Source of the DNA: Sphingomonas echinoides
Lineage (GTDB): Bacteria > Pseudomonadota > Alphaproteobacteria > Sphingomonadales > Sphingomonadaceae
DNA: 64,000 bases
Assembly: GCF_029623395.1 (NCBI RefSeq)
Contig: NZ_JAPYKK010000001.1
Span: 310,001-374,000, forward strand
Reading direction: 5' to 3'
Both the position numbers and the translations under genes were made by a program. Positions 36,583 through 46,939 of the stretch are shown piece after piece (within the stretch, counting starts at the first letter, position 1; every line of letters begins with the position of its first letter). A model generated the notes under the pieces. That model ran no database searches. It was not told the origin of the DNA and saw only the letters and a program-made list of their open reading frames with translations.

Positions 36583-38697
36583 TCAGGCGTGCGGCTCGCT
36601 ATCGCGATCGGCGAACGGATCGCTGCATGTGGCGCGGCCGGGCACGTCGCTTCGCCCGGCGACACGGCGGCGATAGTCTGGGCTGGCCGCTGACGTGAGC
36701 GTGATGTCGTACCAGCCGTAGGTTTCGTGGAGCGGCCACCGATAGCGCGCGCCGGTAAGCCGTCTCGTCCCGGGCGCGGCACCGATCCGCTCGACCTGCG
36801 CCACCAGCGACATGCCACGGGCTGCGAAGGGCAAGCGCAGGATCAGATCGTCCCCCGTCACATCCCATGCGAGCGCGGAGAGCGCCGCCGGATCGTCTGC
36901 GTGCCCGGCAAAATGCCGGTGGAAGCCGTTCGGGCCGAGAACCCACAGATCGTATCGCCCGGTCCGATCAACCGTCCAGCGGCCCTCCAATGATCGTCCG
37001 GGCGCAACGGTGAACCGGCGCGGGGCCTGCGCGAGGTTGGTCCGGTCGTAGACATGAAATACCGCCGCCGCGGTTCCTTCCGCCAGGAAACGAAGCTGGA
37101 TCGCGCCGTCCGTCCTCTTTTCTTCGACCCGCAGCCTATATGGCAACGGTCGCGACCGGCGGATCCCCGGTTCCTGCCAAGGGGTCGCGTTGGTGACGGG
37201 TGCCTGCGGCCGGGGCTGCTTGGGGATCGCCGCGGCGCGCTTGGCGTCGCCATGCGGATCGGGAATGCCCGAAACGGGCACCGCGTCCGCAACGGCGAAA
37301 TCGAACGCGGAGGTCAGGTCGCCACACACCGCGCGGCGCCACGGCGCGATATTGGGCTCGTGGAACTCGAACCGGCGCTCGAGGAAGCGGATGACCGAGC
37401 TATGGTCGAACACCTCGGAATTGACCCAGCCACCGCGGCTCCACGGCGACACGACATACATCGGCACGCGCGGGCCGAGGCCGTAAGGACGCCCCCGATA
37501 TGCCGGTAGATCGAGCGCCTTGTCCGCGATGCTGTCATGCTCGTGATACGATCCGGCAAGATCGACCGACGATCCGCCGAGCAGCGATCCGTCCGCATCG
37601 CGTGATGGCGGCGCGGGCGGCGGGACGTGATCGAAGAAGCCGTCATTCTCGTCGAACATGACGAACAGCGCGGTCCGTGCCCATACGTCCGGATCCGCCG
37701 TCAGCGCGTCGAGCACTTCGGCGGTATAGGCGGCGCCCTGCGCCGGGCTGGACGGTCCGGGATGCTCGGACCCGGCGGCAGTCGCGATGATGTACGACAC
37801 CTGCGGCAACCGGCCGTCGAGCACGTCGGCGCGCAACATGTCCAGTCCGCGGGTCGTCAGCGCCCGGTCGCGCAGATTGGCGGCGTCTCCCGTGCCGCCT
37901 TTATGGGCCGCGCGGAACGCCGCGAACCCGACGAGCGGATTGTCCGTGAAATTGTCCGCCATGTCCTGATAGATCCGCCAGTCGACTCCAGCCGCCTGCA
38001 ACCGTTCGACCACCGTGGTCCAGCGGTACGGATCGGGATAGCCGCCACTCTCCGGCAAACTGTCGTGCGAGTTGCCGATCGCCGGACCGCCGTGCGTCGC
38101 GTCCGGATCGTTGGTGCCGCTCCACAGGAAAAGGCGGTTGGTGTTGGTCCCGGTGTGGACCGAGCAATGATAGGCGTCGCACACCGTAAACGCCTCGGCG
38201 AGCGCGAACTGGAACGGCAGATCCTCGCGCCGGTAATGCCCCATTGCGCGCTGGCTCTTGGCCTCCGGCCAATGCGCCATGCGCCCCTCGTCCCAACCGC
38301 GCTGCGCATCGGGCCAGCTGTGCGGCGTTCCCTCCATCCGCATCAGATCGTAATCAGTCCGGGTCGCGAGGTGGAACGGCCGGACGGTGCGCGCGCCCCC
38401 TTCCGCCTCCCGGTCGCGCTGATCCCATACGGTCCCCGGCGCCATCGTGCCCGGAACGGCGGAGACCGGAATCGGGAAGCGGTCGGCGAAGCCACGCACG
38501 CCGCGCATCGTCCCGAAATAATGGTCGAACCCGCGGTTTTCCTGCATCAGGATCACGACATGCGCGACGTCCTTGATCGACCCGGTCGAACGCGCGGGCG
38601 GGATCGCCGCGGCCCGCGCGATCGCGGCGGGCAAGGTCGCGAGCGTCGCCCCCGACAGACCGGCAGCCAGCAAAGCACGACGCGAAACATGGGTCAC
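36583..38697 (-). CDS. Phosphocholine-specific phospholipase C, Tat-exported
   Basis: A 704-residue enzyme of the alkaline-phosphatase-fold phospholipase C/acid phosphatase family. A twin-arginine leader (VSRRALLAAGLSGATLATLP) is followed by the catalytic core with DVAHVVILMQENRGFDHYFG, the metal-binding ALFVMFDENDGFFDHVPPP and YVVSPWSRGGWV, and two C-terminal beta domains (about 525-690) typical of this family. It should cleave phosphatidylcholine or sphingomyelin to the phosphoester, useful for phosphate supply. GTG 38697 is preferred because GGAGGG lies five bases before it and it begins the Tat leader. Confidence 0.92.
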   Translation of the reverse strand: MTHVSRRALLAAGLSGATLATLPAAIARAAAIPPARSTGSIKDVAHVVILMQENRGFDHYFGTMRGVRGFADRFPIPVSAVPGTMAPGTVWDQRDREAEGGARTVRPFHLATRTDYDLMRMEGTPHSWPDAQRGWDEGRMAHWPEAKSQRAMGHYRREDLPFQFALAEAFTVCDAYHCSVHTGTNTNRLFLWSGTNDPDATHGGPAIGNSHDSLPESGGYPDPYRWTTVVERLQAAGVDWRIYQDMADNFTDNPLVGFAAFRAAHKGGTGDAANLRDRALTTRGLDMLRADVLDGRLPQVSYIIATAAGSEHPGPSSPAQGAAYTAEVLDALTADPDVWARTALFVMFDENDGFFDHVPPPAPPSRDADGSLLGGSSVDLAGSYHEHDSIADKALDLPAYRGRPYGLGPRVPMYVVSPWSRGGWVNSEVFDHSSVIRFLERRFEFHEPNIAPWRRAVCGDLTSAFDFAVADAVPVSGIPDPHGDAKRAAAIPKQPRPQAPVTNATPWQEPGIRRSRPLPYRLRVEEKRTDGAIQLRFLAEGTAAAVFHVYDRTNLAQAPRRFTVAPGRSLEGRWTVDRTGRYDLWVLGPNGFHRHFAGHADDPAALSALAWDVTGDDLILRLPFAARGMSLVAQVERIGAAPGTRRLTGARYRWPLHETYGWYDITLTSAASPDYRRRVAGRSDVPGRATCSDPFADRDSEPHA

Positions 38698-38971
38698 TGA
38701 CACCCTCCAAAGATACGACGCGTGTGAACCGCTCGAACAAGCGGATCGCACTGCAAACGCGTAATCCGCCTTACGCCCGAAACGCGCGGCATTGCATGAA
38801 ATCGAGCGGCGGCAACGGCTCCATCACTCTGGAGTCCTTGGTCGGGGCCTGTGACACCCCGGTGACAGTCGAAGAATATCGACGAGCAACGATGTCGGCG
38901 TGCTCACCAACTGGAGACCGGCCGACGTCCGAACGGGGTTTGGACGGGCGCAGCAGTCCGCGCCGATACGA

Positions 38972-38999
38972 TTGCACGCACTGCACTTGTAAATATCTT
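38972..38999 (+). promoter_or_regulatory. Probable promoter of the MarR-efflux operon
   Basis: TTGCAC (38972-38977), a 16-base spacer and TATCTT (38994-38999) stand 43 bases before the MarR start. Confidence 0.5.
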
Positions 39000-39014
39000 T
39001 TGCCAATGTATCTG

Positions 39015-39031
39015 CTCATGCAGCTAATGAG
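39015..39031. promoter_or_regulatory. Candidate MarR operator dyad
   Basis: CTCAT (39015-39019) and its complement ATGAG (39027-39031) flank a 7-base spacer between the promoter and the start of the MarR gene at 39042. This is where autoregulatory MarR proteins usually bind. Only the 5-base arms are perfect, so this is tentative. Confidence 0.35.
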
Positions 39032-39041
39032 GTAGAAGATA

Positions 39042-39524
39042 ATGGCGGTATTCAATTTGGAGGATTGCTCCGCCAGTCGCGCGCCGGGGCGTCTGCTGCG
39101 GCGGCTCGACAAGGTCATGTCCGCCTTCGTCGACTCGCGCATCAACGCCGGCGACCTGTCCTATCAGCAATGGGTCGCGCTCAAGGTGGTGCGCGACGGA
39201 CTCGCCGATACGGCCGGTGAGCTTGCGCGCGAACTCGGCATCACGACCGGTGCGACGACGCGATTGATCGACGTGCTGGAGACGCGAAAGCTCCTCGCCC
39301 GCGATCGCAGCGGCGAGGACCGCCGCGTCGTCCGCCTGATGACGACCGAACTCGGCAGCAAGAGGGTGGAAACGCTCCAGGGTGACGTCGTCGGTGCCTG
39401 GAACGAAGTGATCGCGCCCCTGTCGCAGGACGAGGCGAACCAGTTCGTCACCATGCTGGCGCGCATCCTGGTGGAGGCCGAGCGCGTCGCCGGGGTGGCC
39501 CCGCTCGTGGAGGACGACCAGTGA
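39042..39524 (+). CDS. MarR family transcriptional regulator
   Basis: A 160-residue winged-helix repressor. The recognition region is LARELGITTGATTRLIDVLETRKLL, with the wing at RDRSGEDRRVVRL (about 85-110), typical MarR. It is the first gene of a four-gene efflux operon and should sense the exported drug or phenolic. It ends in a GTGA overlap with the outer-membrane factor. Confidence 0.94.
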   Translation: MAVFNLEDCSASRAPGRLLRRLDKVMSAFVDSRINAGDLSYQQWVALKVVRDGLADTAGELARELGITTGATTRLIDVLETRKLLARDRSGEDRRVVRLMTTELGSKRVETLQGDVVGAWNEVIAPLSQDEANQFVTMLARILVEAERVAGVAPLVEDDQ

Positions 39525-40954
39525 CGCGCGGCGTCGGGATCGCCGCCCTTGCCGCGGTGCTGCTGTCGTCCTGCGCCGCGGTGCCGCACGATCCCCCGCG
39601 TGTCGCGCAGGTCCAGCCGGCAGCGCTTGGGCTCGCCGCCACGTCCGCTCCCATCGCACAGGATTGGTGGACCGCATTCGGCGATCCCCAGCTCGATCGC
39701 CTGGTGACGATGGGGCTGGCGGACAATCCCTCGCTGGACCGCGCGCTGGCGCGGGTGCGGATGGCGCAGGGGACGCTCGGCGTTCGCCGCGGCGATCAGT
39801 TGCCGCAGGTGACGCTCGACGGCCAGTCGATCTACCAGCGCTTCTCCAATCGCGCGGTCTATCCGCGGCCCTATGCGGGCAACGCCTATCCGCTCTCGAC
39901 CGTGCAGGCGAACCTGAGCTGGAACCTGGATCTGTTCGGTCGCCAGCGCGCGCTGGTGGCGGGCGCGCGCGCCGACGTTGCGGCGACGGCGCTCGATGCG
40001 GCCGCGGCGCGACTGACGGTGTCGACCTCGATCGCGCAGGCCTATGTCGGGCTCGCACGGGCCGATCAGCTCATCCGCGTCGCCGACAACTTCGTTGCGA
40101 CGCGGCGACAGGCCTTGGGCTTCATCAATTCGCGGATCCGCAACAAGCTCGCCAGCCAGTTCGAACTGCGCCAGGGCGAGACGTTGCTGGCGGAAGCAGA
40201 CCAGGCGCGCACCCGTGCGCTGGCGCAGCGCGAGCTGCTGGTCCACGCGCTTGCCGCGCTGGTCGGGCGCGGCGCGGACTTCTATCCGCAGATCACCAAC
40301 CCCAGACTGGCGTTCGACGCGCCGCCGGTAGTGCCGAACCTGTTGCCAGCGGATCTGCTCGGGCGCCGTCCCGACCTGCTTGCCGGACAGGCGCGGATCG
40401 ATTCGGCGGCAGCCGGACGCCGCGTCGCGCGGGCGGATTTCCTGCCCAACGTCAATATCCAGGCGCTCGCGGGCTTTACCGCCTTGGGGCTCGGAAACTT
40501 CTTCGACCTTGGCGCGCGGACGTACGGCGCAGGGCCTGCGATCCACGTGCCGATCTTCGAAGGCGGCAAGCTCAAGGCGCAATATCAAGGCGCGACCGCC
40601 GCGCTCGACGAGGCGGTCGCCGCTTATGACGATGCGGTGCTCGGCGCGGTGCGCGATTCGGCGGATGCGCTGACGCAAGTCCGCGCATCCGACCAGGACG
40701 CAGCCGCGCAACGTCGCGTCGTCGCCGGGCTGCGTGAGACGGTGCGGCTCGATCAGGTCCGCGTCTCGACCGGCCTCGGCTCGCAGCTCGACAGCATCGA
40801 CGCGGGCTTCCGCCTGCTCGAGGCCGAGCAAGCGCTGGTCGGGCTCCAGTCCGATGCGCTCACACGTCGTATCCAGCTCATTGCCGCGCTTGGCGGCGGT
40901 TTCGATCCTTCCTCGCAGTCCACTGCGGCTGCTCTTGCGGACAAGACGTCATGA
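39521..40954 (+). CDS. Efflux outer-membrane factor, NodT/OprM family
   Basis: A 477-residue TolC-like lipoprotein. The signal with lipobox (AAVLLSSC) is followed by two repeats with long helices: WWTAFGDPQLDRLV, ARVRMAQGTLG, and QAYVGLARADQ. NLLPADLLGRRPDLLAGQARI and the second alpha-hairpin region close the repeat. It forms the exit duct of the pump. The GTG start overlaps the MarR stop; the next gene overlaps by ATGA. Confidence 0.94.
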   Translation: MTRGVGIAALAAVLLSSCAAVPHDPPRVAQVQPAALGLAATSAPIAQDWWTAFGDPQLDRLVTMGLADNPSLDRALARVRMAQGTLGVRRGDQLPQVTLDGQSIYQRFSNRAVYPRPYAGNAYPLSTVQANLSWNLDLFGRQRALVAGARADVAATALDAAAARLTVSTSIAQAYVGLARADQLIRVADNFVATRRQALGFINSRIRNKLASQFELRQGETLLAEADQARTRALAQRELLVHALAALVGRGADFYPQITNPRLAFDAPPVVPNLLPADLLGRRPDLLAGQARIDSAAAGRRVARADFLPNVNIQALAGFTALGLGNFFDLGARTYGAGPAIHVPIFEGGKLKAQYQGATAALDEAVAAYDDAVLGAVRDSADALTQVRASDQDAAAQRRVVAGLRETVRLDQVRVSTGLGSQLDSIDAGFRLLEAEQALVGLQSDALTRRIQLIAALGGGFDPSSQSTAAALADKTS

Positions 40955-42219
40955 ACGACCAGACCCCCACCGATTGGAAGCAAGCGGCGGAACGCGCGGA
41001 GCGGATCGAGCCGGTCGTCGGCGCCGAACCTGCCGCCGCCGATGCTCCGCCGCCCGAAACCCCGAACGCGGATCGACGCCGCACGCGCATCCGCCGGATC
41101 GCGTTCGGCCTGCTCGGGCTGGTCGTCCTGATCGGGCTGGTCCTTTACGGCATCAGCGTCTTTACCGCGCCGCCGACCGAGGAAACCGACGATGCCTATG
41201 TCGCCGGGAACGTCATCGCGGTCACCGCGCGCGACGGCGGCACCGTACTCGCGCTCCATGCCGACAACACCCAGTCGGTGAAGCGTGGCCAGCCGCTGAT
41301 CGATCTCGATCCGGCAACGGTCGGCGTGCAGATGGACGCGGCGCAAGCAGCACTGGGTCGCGCGGTCCGTGCGGTCCGGTCTACCCATGCGCAAGTCGAC
41401 GAAGCCGGCGCGGAGATCGCGCAGGCGCAAGCCGAACTGTCGCGCGCGCAGAACGATTACAGTCGCCGCCAGGGTGCCGCGCGCGATGGCGCAATATCGG
41501 GCGAGGAACTGTCGCACGCCGCCGACGCGGTCACCACCGCCCGCGCTGCGCTGGCGCTGGCGCGCGCCAAGCAAGCCCAGGCCGCAAGCACCGTCGCTGG
41601 CACCGACGTCGCCAATAATCCGCAGGTCCTGGCCGCGATCGCCGACGTCCGCCGCGCCGCGATCGACAGCAGCCACATGAAGATCGTCGCCCCGGTCGCC
41701 GGGATCGTCGCGCAACGCACCGTCCAGCTCGGCCAGCGTGTCGCAGCGGGCACGCCTTTGATGGCGGTCGTCCCGCTCGACAGCCTGTGGATCGACGCCA
41801 ACTTCCGCGAGACGCAGCTCCAGCATCTCCGCGTCGGTCAGCCCGTGACGATCACCGCCGACGTGTACGGCAAGGCCGTCACCTTCCACGGCAAGGTGCT
41901 CGGGCTCGGCGCGGGCAGCGGCAACGCCTTCTCGCTGCTGCCGCCGCAGAACGCCTCGGGCAACTGGATCAAGATCGTCCAGCGCGTTCCCGTGCGGATC
42001 GCGCTCGATCCCGCCGAACTGCGCGCACATCCGCTGCGGATCGGCCTGTCGGTCAACGCGGTGGTCGCAACGAGCAACCTGTCCGGCGCGATGGTCGCGG
42101 AGAGCACCGCGCCTGCGGGTGGAACCCAGCAGAGCCTCGACGGCGGCCCCGAAGTCGATACGATGGTTCGCCGCATCATTGCCCAGAATCTTGGGCAGAA
42201 CCTCGGGCGCGATCGGTGA
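40951..42219 (+). CDS. Efflux periplasmic adaptor subunit, HlyD/EmrA family
   Basis: A 422-residue membrane fusion protein. A cytoplasmic N-terminus (about 1-47) is followed by one membrane segment (IAFGLLGLVVLIGLVLYGIS). The biotinyl-lipoyl-like parts are TDDAYVAGNVIAVTARDGGTV and KIVAPVAGIVAQRTVQLGQRV; a helical coiled-coil hairpin lies between them, and the beta-barrel carries DSLWIDANFRETQL. It links the MFS pump to the outer-membrane factor. It overlaps its neighbours by 4 bases. Confidence 0.95.
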   Translation: MNDQTPTDWKQAAERAERIEPVVGAEPAAADAPPPETPNADRRRTRIRRIAFGLLGLVVLIGLVLYGISVFTAPPTEETDDAYVAGNVIAVTARDGGTVLALHADNTQSVKRGQPLIDLDPATVGVQMDAAQAALGRAVRAVRSTHAQVDEAGAEIAQAQAELSRAQNDYSRRQGAARDGAISGEELSHAADAVTTARAALALARAKQAQAASTVAGTDVANNPQVLAAIADVRRAAIDSSHMKIVAPVAGIVAQRTVQLGQRVAAGTPLMAVVPLDSLWIDANFRETQLQHLRVGQPVTITADVYGKAVTFHGKVLGLGAGSGNAFSLLPPQNASGNWIKIVQRVPVRIALDPAELRAHPLRIGLSVNAVVATSNLSGAMVAESTAPAGGTQQSLDGGPEVDTMVRRIIAQNLGQNLGRDR

Positions 42220-43757
42220 GCGCACCGGCCGACGCGGGGGCTGCCCCGCTGCGTGGCGCGACGCTGGCGATCACCTCGCTCGCGCTCGCGCTGGGGACCT
42301 TCATGCAGGTGCTCGACGGGACGATCGCCAACGTCTCGCTGCCGACGATCGCGGGCAATCTCGGCGTCTCGACCGATAACGGTACATGGGTCATTACGTC
42401 GTTCGCGGTGGCGAACGGCGTAACCGTGCCCCTCACCGGCTGGCTGATGCAGCGCTTCGGCGTGGTGAAGACGTTTACCGTATCGGTCATCCTGTTCACG
42501 ATTGCTTCGCTGCTGTGCGGTCTGGCGTGGGACCTGTCGTCGCTGATCGGCTTCCGCATCCTGCAAGGCGCAGTGTCCGGGCCGATGATCCCGGGCAGCC
42601 AAGCGCTGCTCATCTCGATTTTCCCCGCGCACAAACGCGGCACCGCACTGAGCATCTGGTCGATGACGACGCTCACCGCGCCGGTGTTGGGACCGGTCCT
42701 CGGCGGCTACATCTCGGACAATTACCATTGGGGCTGGATTTTCCTGATGAACGTCCCTGTCGGCATCGCCTGCGCGTTCGTCTCGTGGCGCTCGCTCGCA
42801 AGCCGCGAGACCCCGACCCGCAAACTGCCGATCGATACGGTCGGGCTGATCCTGCTCGCCTTCTGGGTGTTCAGCCTGCAGACGATGCTCGATCTCGGCA
42901 AGGACCGCGACTGGTTCAACAACCCGTTGATCGTGATCCTGCTGGTGTGCGCGATCGTCGGGTTCGCCGCGTGGCTGATCTGGGAACTCACCGATGGCAA
43001 TCCCGCGGTCGACCTCAGCCTGTTTGCGCGCCGCAACTTCGCGTTCGGGACGCTCGCGTTGTGCCTCGGCTATGCATTGTTCTTCGCGAACAACCTGCTG
43101 CTGCCGTTGTGGCTGCAGGCGCAGATGGGGTATACCGCAACCTGGGCCGGGTTCGTCGCCGCGCCGAGCGGGATCGTCGCGGTGATCGCAACGCCGTTCA
43201 TCAGTAAACTCAAGATCGATCCGCGCTGGCTGACGACGACGGCGTTCCTCATCTTCGCCGCCTCCTATTTCATGCGGTCGCAATACACCCCGGATGCGAG
43301 CTTCTGGACGCTGATGTTCCCGCTGCTGTTGCAAGGGCTGGCGATGAGCATGTTCTTCGTGCCGCTGGTAACCATCTCGTTCGACGGCATCCCCGGCGAT
43401 CGTGTTCCCTCGGCAAGCGGCATCTCGAACTTCGCGCGCATTACCGCGGGCAGTTTTGCCGCATCGATCATCACGACGTCCTGGGATCGTCGCGAGGCGC
43501 TGCACCAGACTCGGCTGACCGAAGTGGGCACCGCGTATTCGCCGATCTATCGTCAGGCGGTCGAGCAACTCCAGGCGGCGGGCATGACGTCGACACAGGC
43601 GGCGGGCTCGATCATGCGGCAGATCGTCACCCAGTCGTATCTGCTGGCGTCGGTCGAGGTGTTCTGGATCTGCGGATGGATGGCGGTGGCGATGGTCGGC
43701 GTGATCTGGCTGACGCGACGTCCGGCGCCGAGCGATATCGTGGTGGCGGCGGACTGA
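42216..43757 (+). CDS. DHA2-family MFS multidrug exporter, EmrB/QacA type
   Basis: A 513-residue 14-helix drug:proton antiporter. The family motifs are present: FMQVLDGTIANVSLPTIAGN (helix 1, motif D1), WVITSFAVANGV, GWLMQRFGVVKTF (motif A) and APVLGPVLGGYISDNYHWGW (motif C). It starts at GTG 42216 in the stop of the adaptor gene. With the MarR, outer-membrane factor and adaptor genes it forms a full EmrAB-type tripartite pump for hydrophobic toxins. Confidence 0.95.
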   Translation: MSAPADAGAAPLRGATLAITSLALALGTFMQVLDGTIANVSLPTIAGNLGVSTDNGTWVITSFAVANGVTVPLTGWLMQRFGVVKTFTVSVILFTIASLLCGLAWDLSSLIGFRILQGAVSGPMIPGSQALLISIFPAHKRGTALSIWSMTTLTAPVLGPVLGGYISDNYHWGWIFLMNVPVGIACAFVSWRSLASRETPTRKLPIDTVGLILLAFWVFSLQTMLDLGKDRDWFNNPLIVILLVCAIVGFAAWLIWELTDGNPAVDLSLFARRNFAFGTLALCLGYALFFANNLLLPLWLQAQMGYTATWAGFVAAPSGIVAVIATPFISKLKIDPRWLTTTAFLIFAASYFMRSQYTPDASFWTLMFPLLLQGLAMSMFFVPLVTISFDGIPGDRVPSASGISNFARITAGSFAASIITTSWDRREALHQTRLTEVGTAYSPIYRQAVEQLQAAGMTSTQAAGSIMRQIVTQSYLLASVEVFWICGWMAVAMVGVIWLTRRPAPSDIVVAAD

Positions 43758-43758
43758 C

Positions 43759-43788
43759 CGGCCCCCGTCCGGTTTACGGACGAGGCCG
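43759..43788. terminator. Hairpin between convergent efflux and LysR genes
   Basis: CGTCCG (43766-43771) and CGGACG (43777-43782) with loop GTTTA, extended by CGGCC (43759-43763) and GGCCG (43784-43788). The LysR stop lies in the loop. It probably terminates both transcripts; there is no clear T-tract. Confidence 0.6.
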
Positions 43789-44676
43789 CACCGCATCCCA
43801 CGACGCATCCGCCAGCGTTTCCTGGAGGAACGCCACCAGCGCGGTGATCGCGGGCGGAGTCGACGGTCCACGCGGATAGACCGCGTGGACCGCGAGATCG
43901 TCCGGCCCCTCCCACCCCGGCAGCACGGGCATCAGCGCACCGCTGGCAAGCGCTTGCTCGACGTCCCACAAGGACCGCAGCGCGATCCCGACCCCGATAA
44001 TCGCGAGTTCGCGGATCACTTCACTCGAGTTGGTCCGTACATGGCTCTCGCCCTCGACGGTGAAGCGCCGCCTTCCCTTGACCAGACGCCATGGCATTTG
44101 CCCGGCGGCGGCGAGCAGACGATGCTGCGCGAGCGTCTCGATCGTCGCCGGCGGGCCGTGCCGTTCGAGGTAGCGCGGACTGGCGCACAACAATCGCCGA
44201 CTGCCGCCGAGCCGATGCGCGACCAGATTGGGCGGGATCGTCGTCGCGATCCGGATCGCGAGATCGTAGCGCCCCCCGTACAGGTCGACCATATCGTCGG
44301 ACAGGTCCAGCTCGAGCCGGACTCGCGGATAGTGCACCAAAAAGGCGTGTAGCTTGGGCGCCACGTGCAACCGTCCGAACGACGTGGGTGCAGACAGCCG
44401 CACCGTCCCCGCAGGTTCCGACCGCGTCCCGATCAGGCGGCTTTCCGCGTCGCGGACGGCCTGCAGGATTGCGGCGACGTCGCCGTGGAAACGCTCGCCG
44501 GCGTCAGTCAGCGCGAGCTTGCGGGTCGTGCGATGGAACAACCGCACCCCCAGCCGCTCCTCCAGCCGTGCCAGCCGTTTGGAGACCATCGCGGGCGAAA
44601 GATGCATCGCGCGCGCCGCGGCGGACAGGCTGCCGCCCGCGACGATCGCATCGAAGACGTCGTAATCCGGATCCAT
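43774..44676 (-). CDS. LysR family transcriptional regulator
   Basis: A 300-residue LTTR. The N-terminal helix-turn-helix is FDAIVAGGSLSAAARAMHLS with SKRLARLEERLGVRLFHRTTRKLALT; the C-terminal effector domain starts near GTVRLSAPTSFG. It is of the CrgA/DmlR-like group. The start at 44676 follows an AGAAG. It is divergent from malate synthase G (108 bases), so it may control that gene, but no operator is convincing. Confidence 0.92.
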   Translation of the reverse strand: MDPDYDVFDAIVAGGSLSAAARAMHLSPAMVSKRLARLEERLGVRLFHRTTRKLALTDAGERFHGDVAAILQAVRDAESRLIGTRSEPAGTVRLSAPTSFGRLHVAPKLHAFLVHYPRVRLELDLSDDMVDLYGGRYDLAIRIATTIPPNLVAHRLGGSRRLLCASPRYLERHGPPATIETLAQHRLLAAAGQMPWRLVKGRRRFTVEGESHVRTNSSEVIRELAIIGVGIALRSLWDVEQALASGALMPVLPGWEGPDDLAVHAVYPRGPSTPPAITALVAFLQETLADASWDAVRPRP

Positions 44677-44784
44677 TCGTTCTTCTCGTGAACAAGTGTT
44701 TCGACGTTTGATCGGCTGGCGTCGGAATTGGCAAGCGCCTATTCCTGCACCCACAGTCCCGATCATGTCCGGAGGATCGTCCCG

Positions 44785-46923
44785 ATGACACAGCCAGCAG
44801 ATCCGTCGCCCGCGCCCAGCCCGCACGGCGTCGACTATCAGCCCCGCGCCGGCTTGCAGGTCGCGGCCCCCCTCGCCGCGTTCCTCGAAACCCGCGCCCT
44901 CCCCGGCAGCGGCCTCGCGCCCGACGCTTTCTGGCAAGGGGTTGCCGACATCTTCGCGCGCTTCGCCCCCGAGAATGCGCGGCTGCTAGCGGTACGCGAT
45001 TCGTTGCAGGCCAAGCTCGACGCATGGCACACAGACCATCAGGGCGCGGCGTTCGACGCGGGTGCGTATCGCACGTTCCTCCACGACATCGACTATCTCG
45101 TCAACGCGCCGGAGCCGTTCACGATCGCGCCCGAGAATGTCGACCCCGAGGTTGCGCAGCTTGCCGGCCCGCAGCTGGTCGTGCCAATCCTCAACGCACG
45201 GTTCCTGCTCAACGCGGCCAATGCGCGCTGGGGCAGCCTGTACGACGCCCTCTATGGCACCGACGCATTGCCGGGCAGCGCCACCGGCCCCGGCTATGAT
45301 CCCGTCCGCGGCGCAGCGGTGATCGCCTGGGCGAAGGCCTTCCTCGACCGCGCGGTGCCGCTTGCCGACGGATCGTGGAGCACGTGGACCGGGGACACGC
45401 CAGTGCTCGCCAATCCCGACCAGCGCATCGGACAGGCGGGCGACACGATCCTGCTGCGGCATAACGGGCTTCACATCGAACTGGTGATCGACCGCACCCA
45501 CCCGATCGGTCGCGACGACCCCGCCGGGCTTGCCGACGTGGTGCTCGAATCCGCCCTCACCACGATCGCGGACCTCGAGGATTCGATCGCCGCGGTCGAC
45601 GCCGAGGACAAGGTCGCGGCCTACGCCAACTGGCTCGACCTGATGCAGGGCACGCTGGAGGCGCGCTTCGACAAGAACGGGCGGACGATGACGCGAACGC
45701 TCGCGCCCGATCGCCAGTATGTGCGGACCGACGGGACGCCGCTCGTCCTGCCGGGGCGCAGCCTGATGTTCGTCCGCAATGTCGGACATCTGATGACGAC
45801 CCCCGCGGTGCTGTTGCAGGATGGCACGCAAGCCCCCGAAGGCATTCTCGATGCGATCGTCACCTCGCTGATCGGGGCGCACGACGTCAACGGCGCGCGG
45901 ACCAACAGCCGCGCGGGATCGATCTATATCGTGAAGCCCAAGATGCACGGCCCCGAAGAGGCGGCGTTCACCAACCGCCTGTTCGATGCAGTCGAGGATC
46001 TGCTCGGCCTGCCGCGGCACACGGTCAAGGTCGGCGTGATGGACGAGGAACGCCGTACCAGCGCCAATCTCGCGGCGTGCATCGCGGCGGTGAAGGACCG
46101 CATCGTGTTCATCAACACGGGCTTCCTCGACCGGACCGGCGACGAGATGCACAGCGCGATGCGTGCAGGTCCGATGGTGCGCAAGGGCGAGATGAAGCGC
46201 GCCGCGTGGATCCAGGCGTATGAGGATCGCAACGTCCAGATCGGTCTGGCGAGCGGTTTTGCGGGTCGCGCGCAGATCGGCAAGGGGATGTGGGCGGCGC
46301 CCGACCGGATGCACGACATGCTGCGCGACAAGATCGCGCATCCCCAAAGCGGCGCGACCACCGCCTGGGTCCCAAGCCCGACCGCGGCGACGCTCCACGC
46401 GACGCATTATCACGACGTCGACGTGGCGGCACGCCAGTCGGCGCGGCGCGACGAAGGAATCGCGCCGCTCGAAACGCTATTGTCGCTGCCGCTCGCGACC
46501 GGGCACAACTGGCATCCCGACGAGGTCCGCGAGGAGCTGGAGAACAATGCGCAGGGAATCCTCGGCTATGTCGTGCGCTGGGTCGATCAGGGGATCGGCT
46601 GTTCCAAGGTGCCCGACATCCACGACGTCGGGCTGATGGAAGACCGCGCGACGCTGCGGATCTCGTCACAGCATATGGCGAACTGGCTGCTCCACGGCGT
46701 CGCCACGCAGGAGGACGCCGACGCCGCGCTGCGGCGGATGGCGGCGAAGGTGGATGCGCAGAATGCGGGTGATCCGCTGTATCGCCCGATGGCGGCGGAC
46801 CCCGACACCAACCTTGCCTTCCGGGCGGCACGGGCGCTGGTGTTCGAAGGGCTGACTCAGCCCAACGGCTATACCGAACCGCTGCTCCACCGCTTCCGTG
46901 CGGAGGCCAAGGCCCGGGGCTAG
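44785..46923 (+). CDS. glcB: Malate synthase G
   Basis: A 712-residue enzyme condensing glyoxylate and acetyl-CoA to malate, in the glyoxylate shunt or glycolate use. The single-chain G type is recognised by length and by [72 protein letters not shown] and [22 protein letters not shown] precedes the ATG. No isocitrate lyase gene is in the window. Confidence 0.97.
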   Translation: MTQPADPSPAPSPHGVDYQPRAGLQVAAPLAAFLETRALPGSGLAPDAFWQGVADIFARFAPENARLLAVRDSLQAKLDAWHTDHQGAAFDAGAYRTFLHDIDYLVNAPEPFTIAPENVDPEVAQLAGPQLVVPILNARFLLNAANARWGSLYDALYGTDALPGSATGPGYDPVRGAAVIAWAKAFLDRAVPLADGSWSTWTGDTPVLANPDQRIGQAGDTILLRHNGLHIELVIDRTHPIGRDDPAGLADVVLESALTTIADLEDSIAAVDAEDKVAAYANWLDLMQGTLEARFDKNGRTMTRTLAPDRQYVRTDGTPLVLPGRSLMFVRNVGHLMTTPAVLLQDGTQAPEGILDAIVTSLIGAHDVNGARTNSRAGSIYIVKPKMHGPEEAAFTNRLFDAVEDLLGLPRHTVKVGVMDEERRTSANLAACIAAVKDRIVFINTGFLDRTGDEMHSAMRAGPMVRKGEMKRAAWIQAYEDRNVQIGLASGFAGRAQIGKGMWAAPDRMHDMLRDKIAHPQSGATTAWVPSPTAATLHATHYHDVDVAARQSARRDEGIAPLETLLSLPLATGHNWHPDEVREELENNAQGILGYVVRWVDQGIGCSKVPDIHDVGLMEDRATLRISSQHMANWLLHGVATQEDADAALRRMAAKVDAQNAGDPLYRPMAADPDTNLAFRAARALVFEGLTQPNGYTEPLLHRFRAEAKARG

Positions 46924-46939
46924 GACACAACGCGCTCCC

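Larger units (their letters stand above)
38698..39041. other. Intergenic region between divergent genes
   Basis: The 344 bases between the phospholipase C and MarR genes carry no recognisable gene. The right third is AT-rich and contains the promoter elements of the MarR-led efflux operon listed separately. A plus-strand frame from 38724 to 39035 exists but has no signal of coding use. Confidence 0.5.

Noticed and set aside
38724..39035. A 103-codon plus-strand frame in the phospholipase/MarR intergenic region
   Set aside because: It overlaps the promoter of the MarR operon and its translation shows no coding character.
41838..43871. A 677-codon frame antisense to the efflux operon
   Set aside because: Shadow of the adaptor and MFS genes; composition is Arg-rich with no domain.
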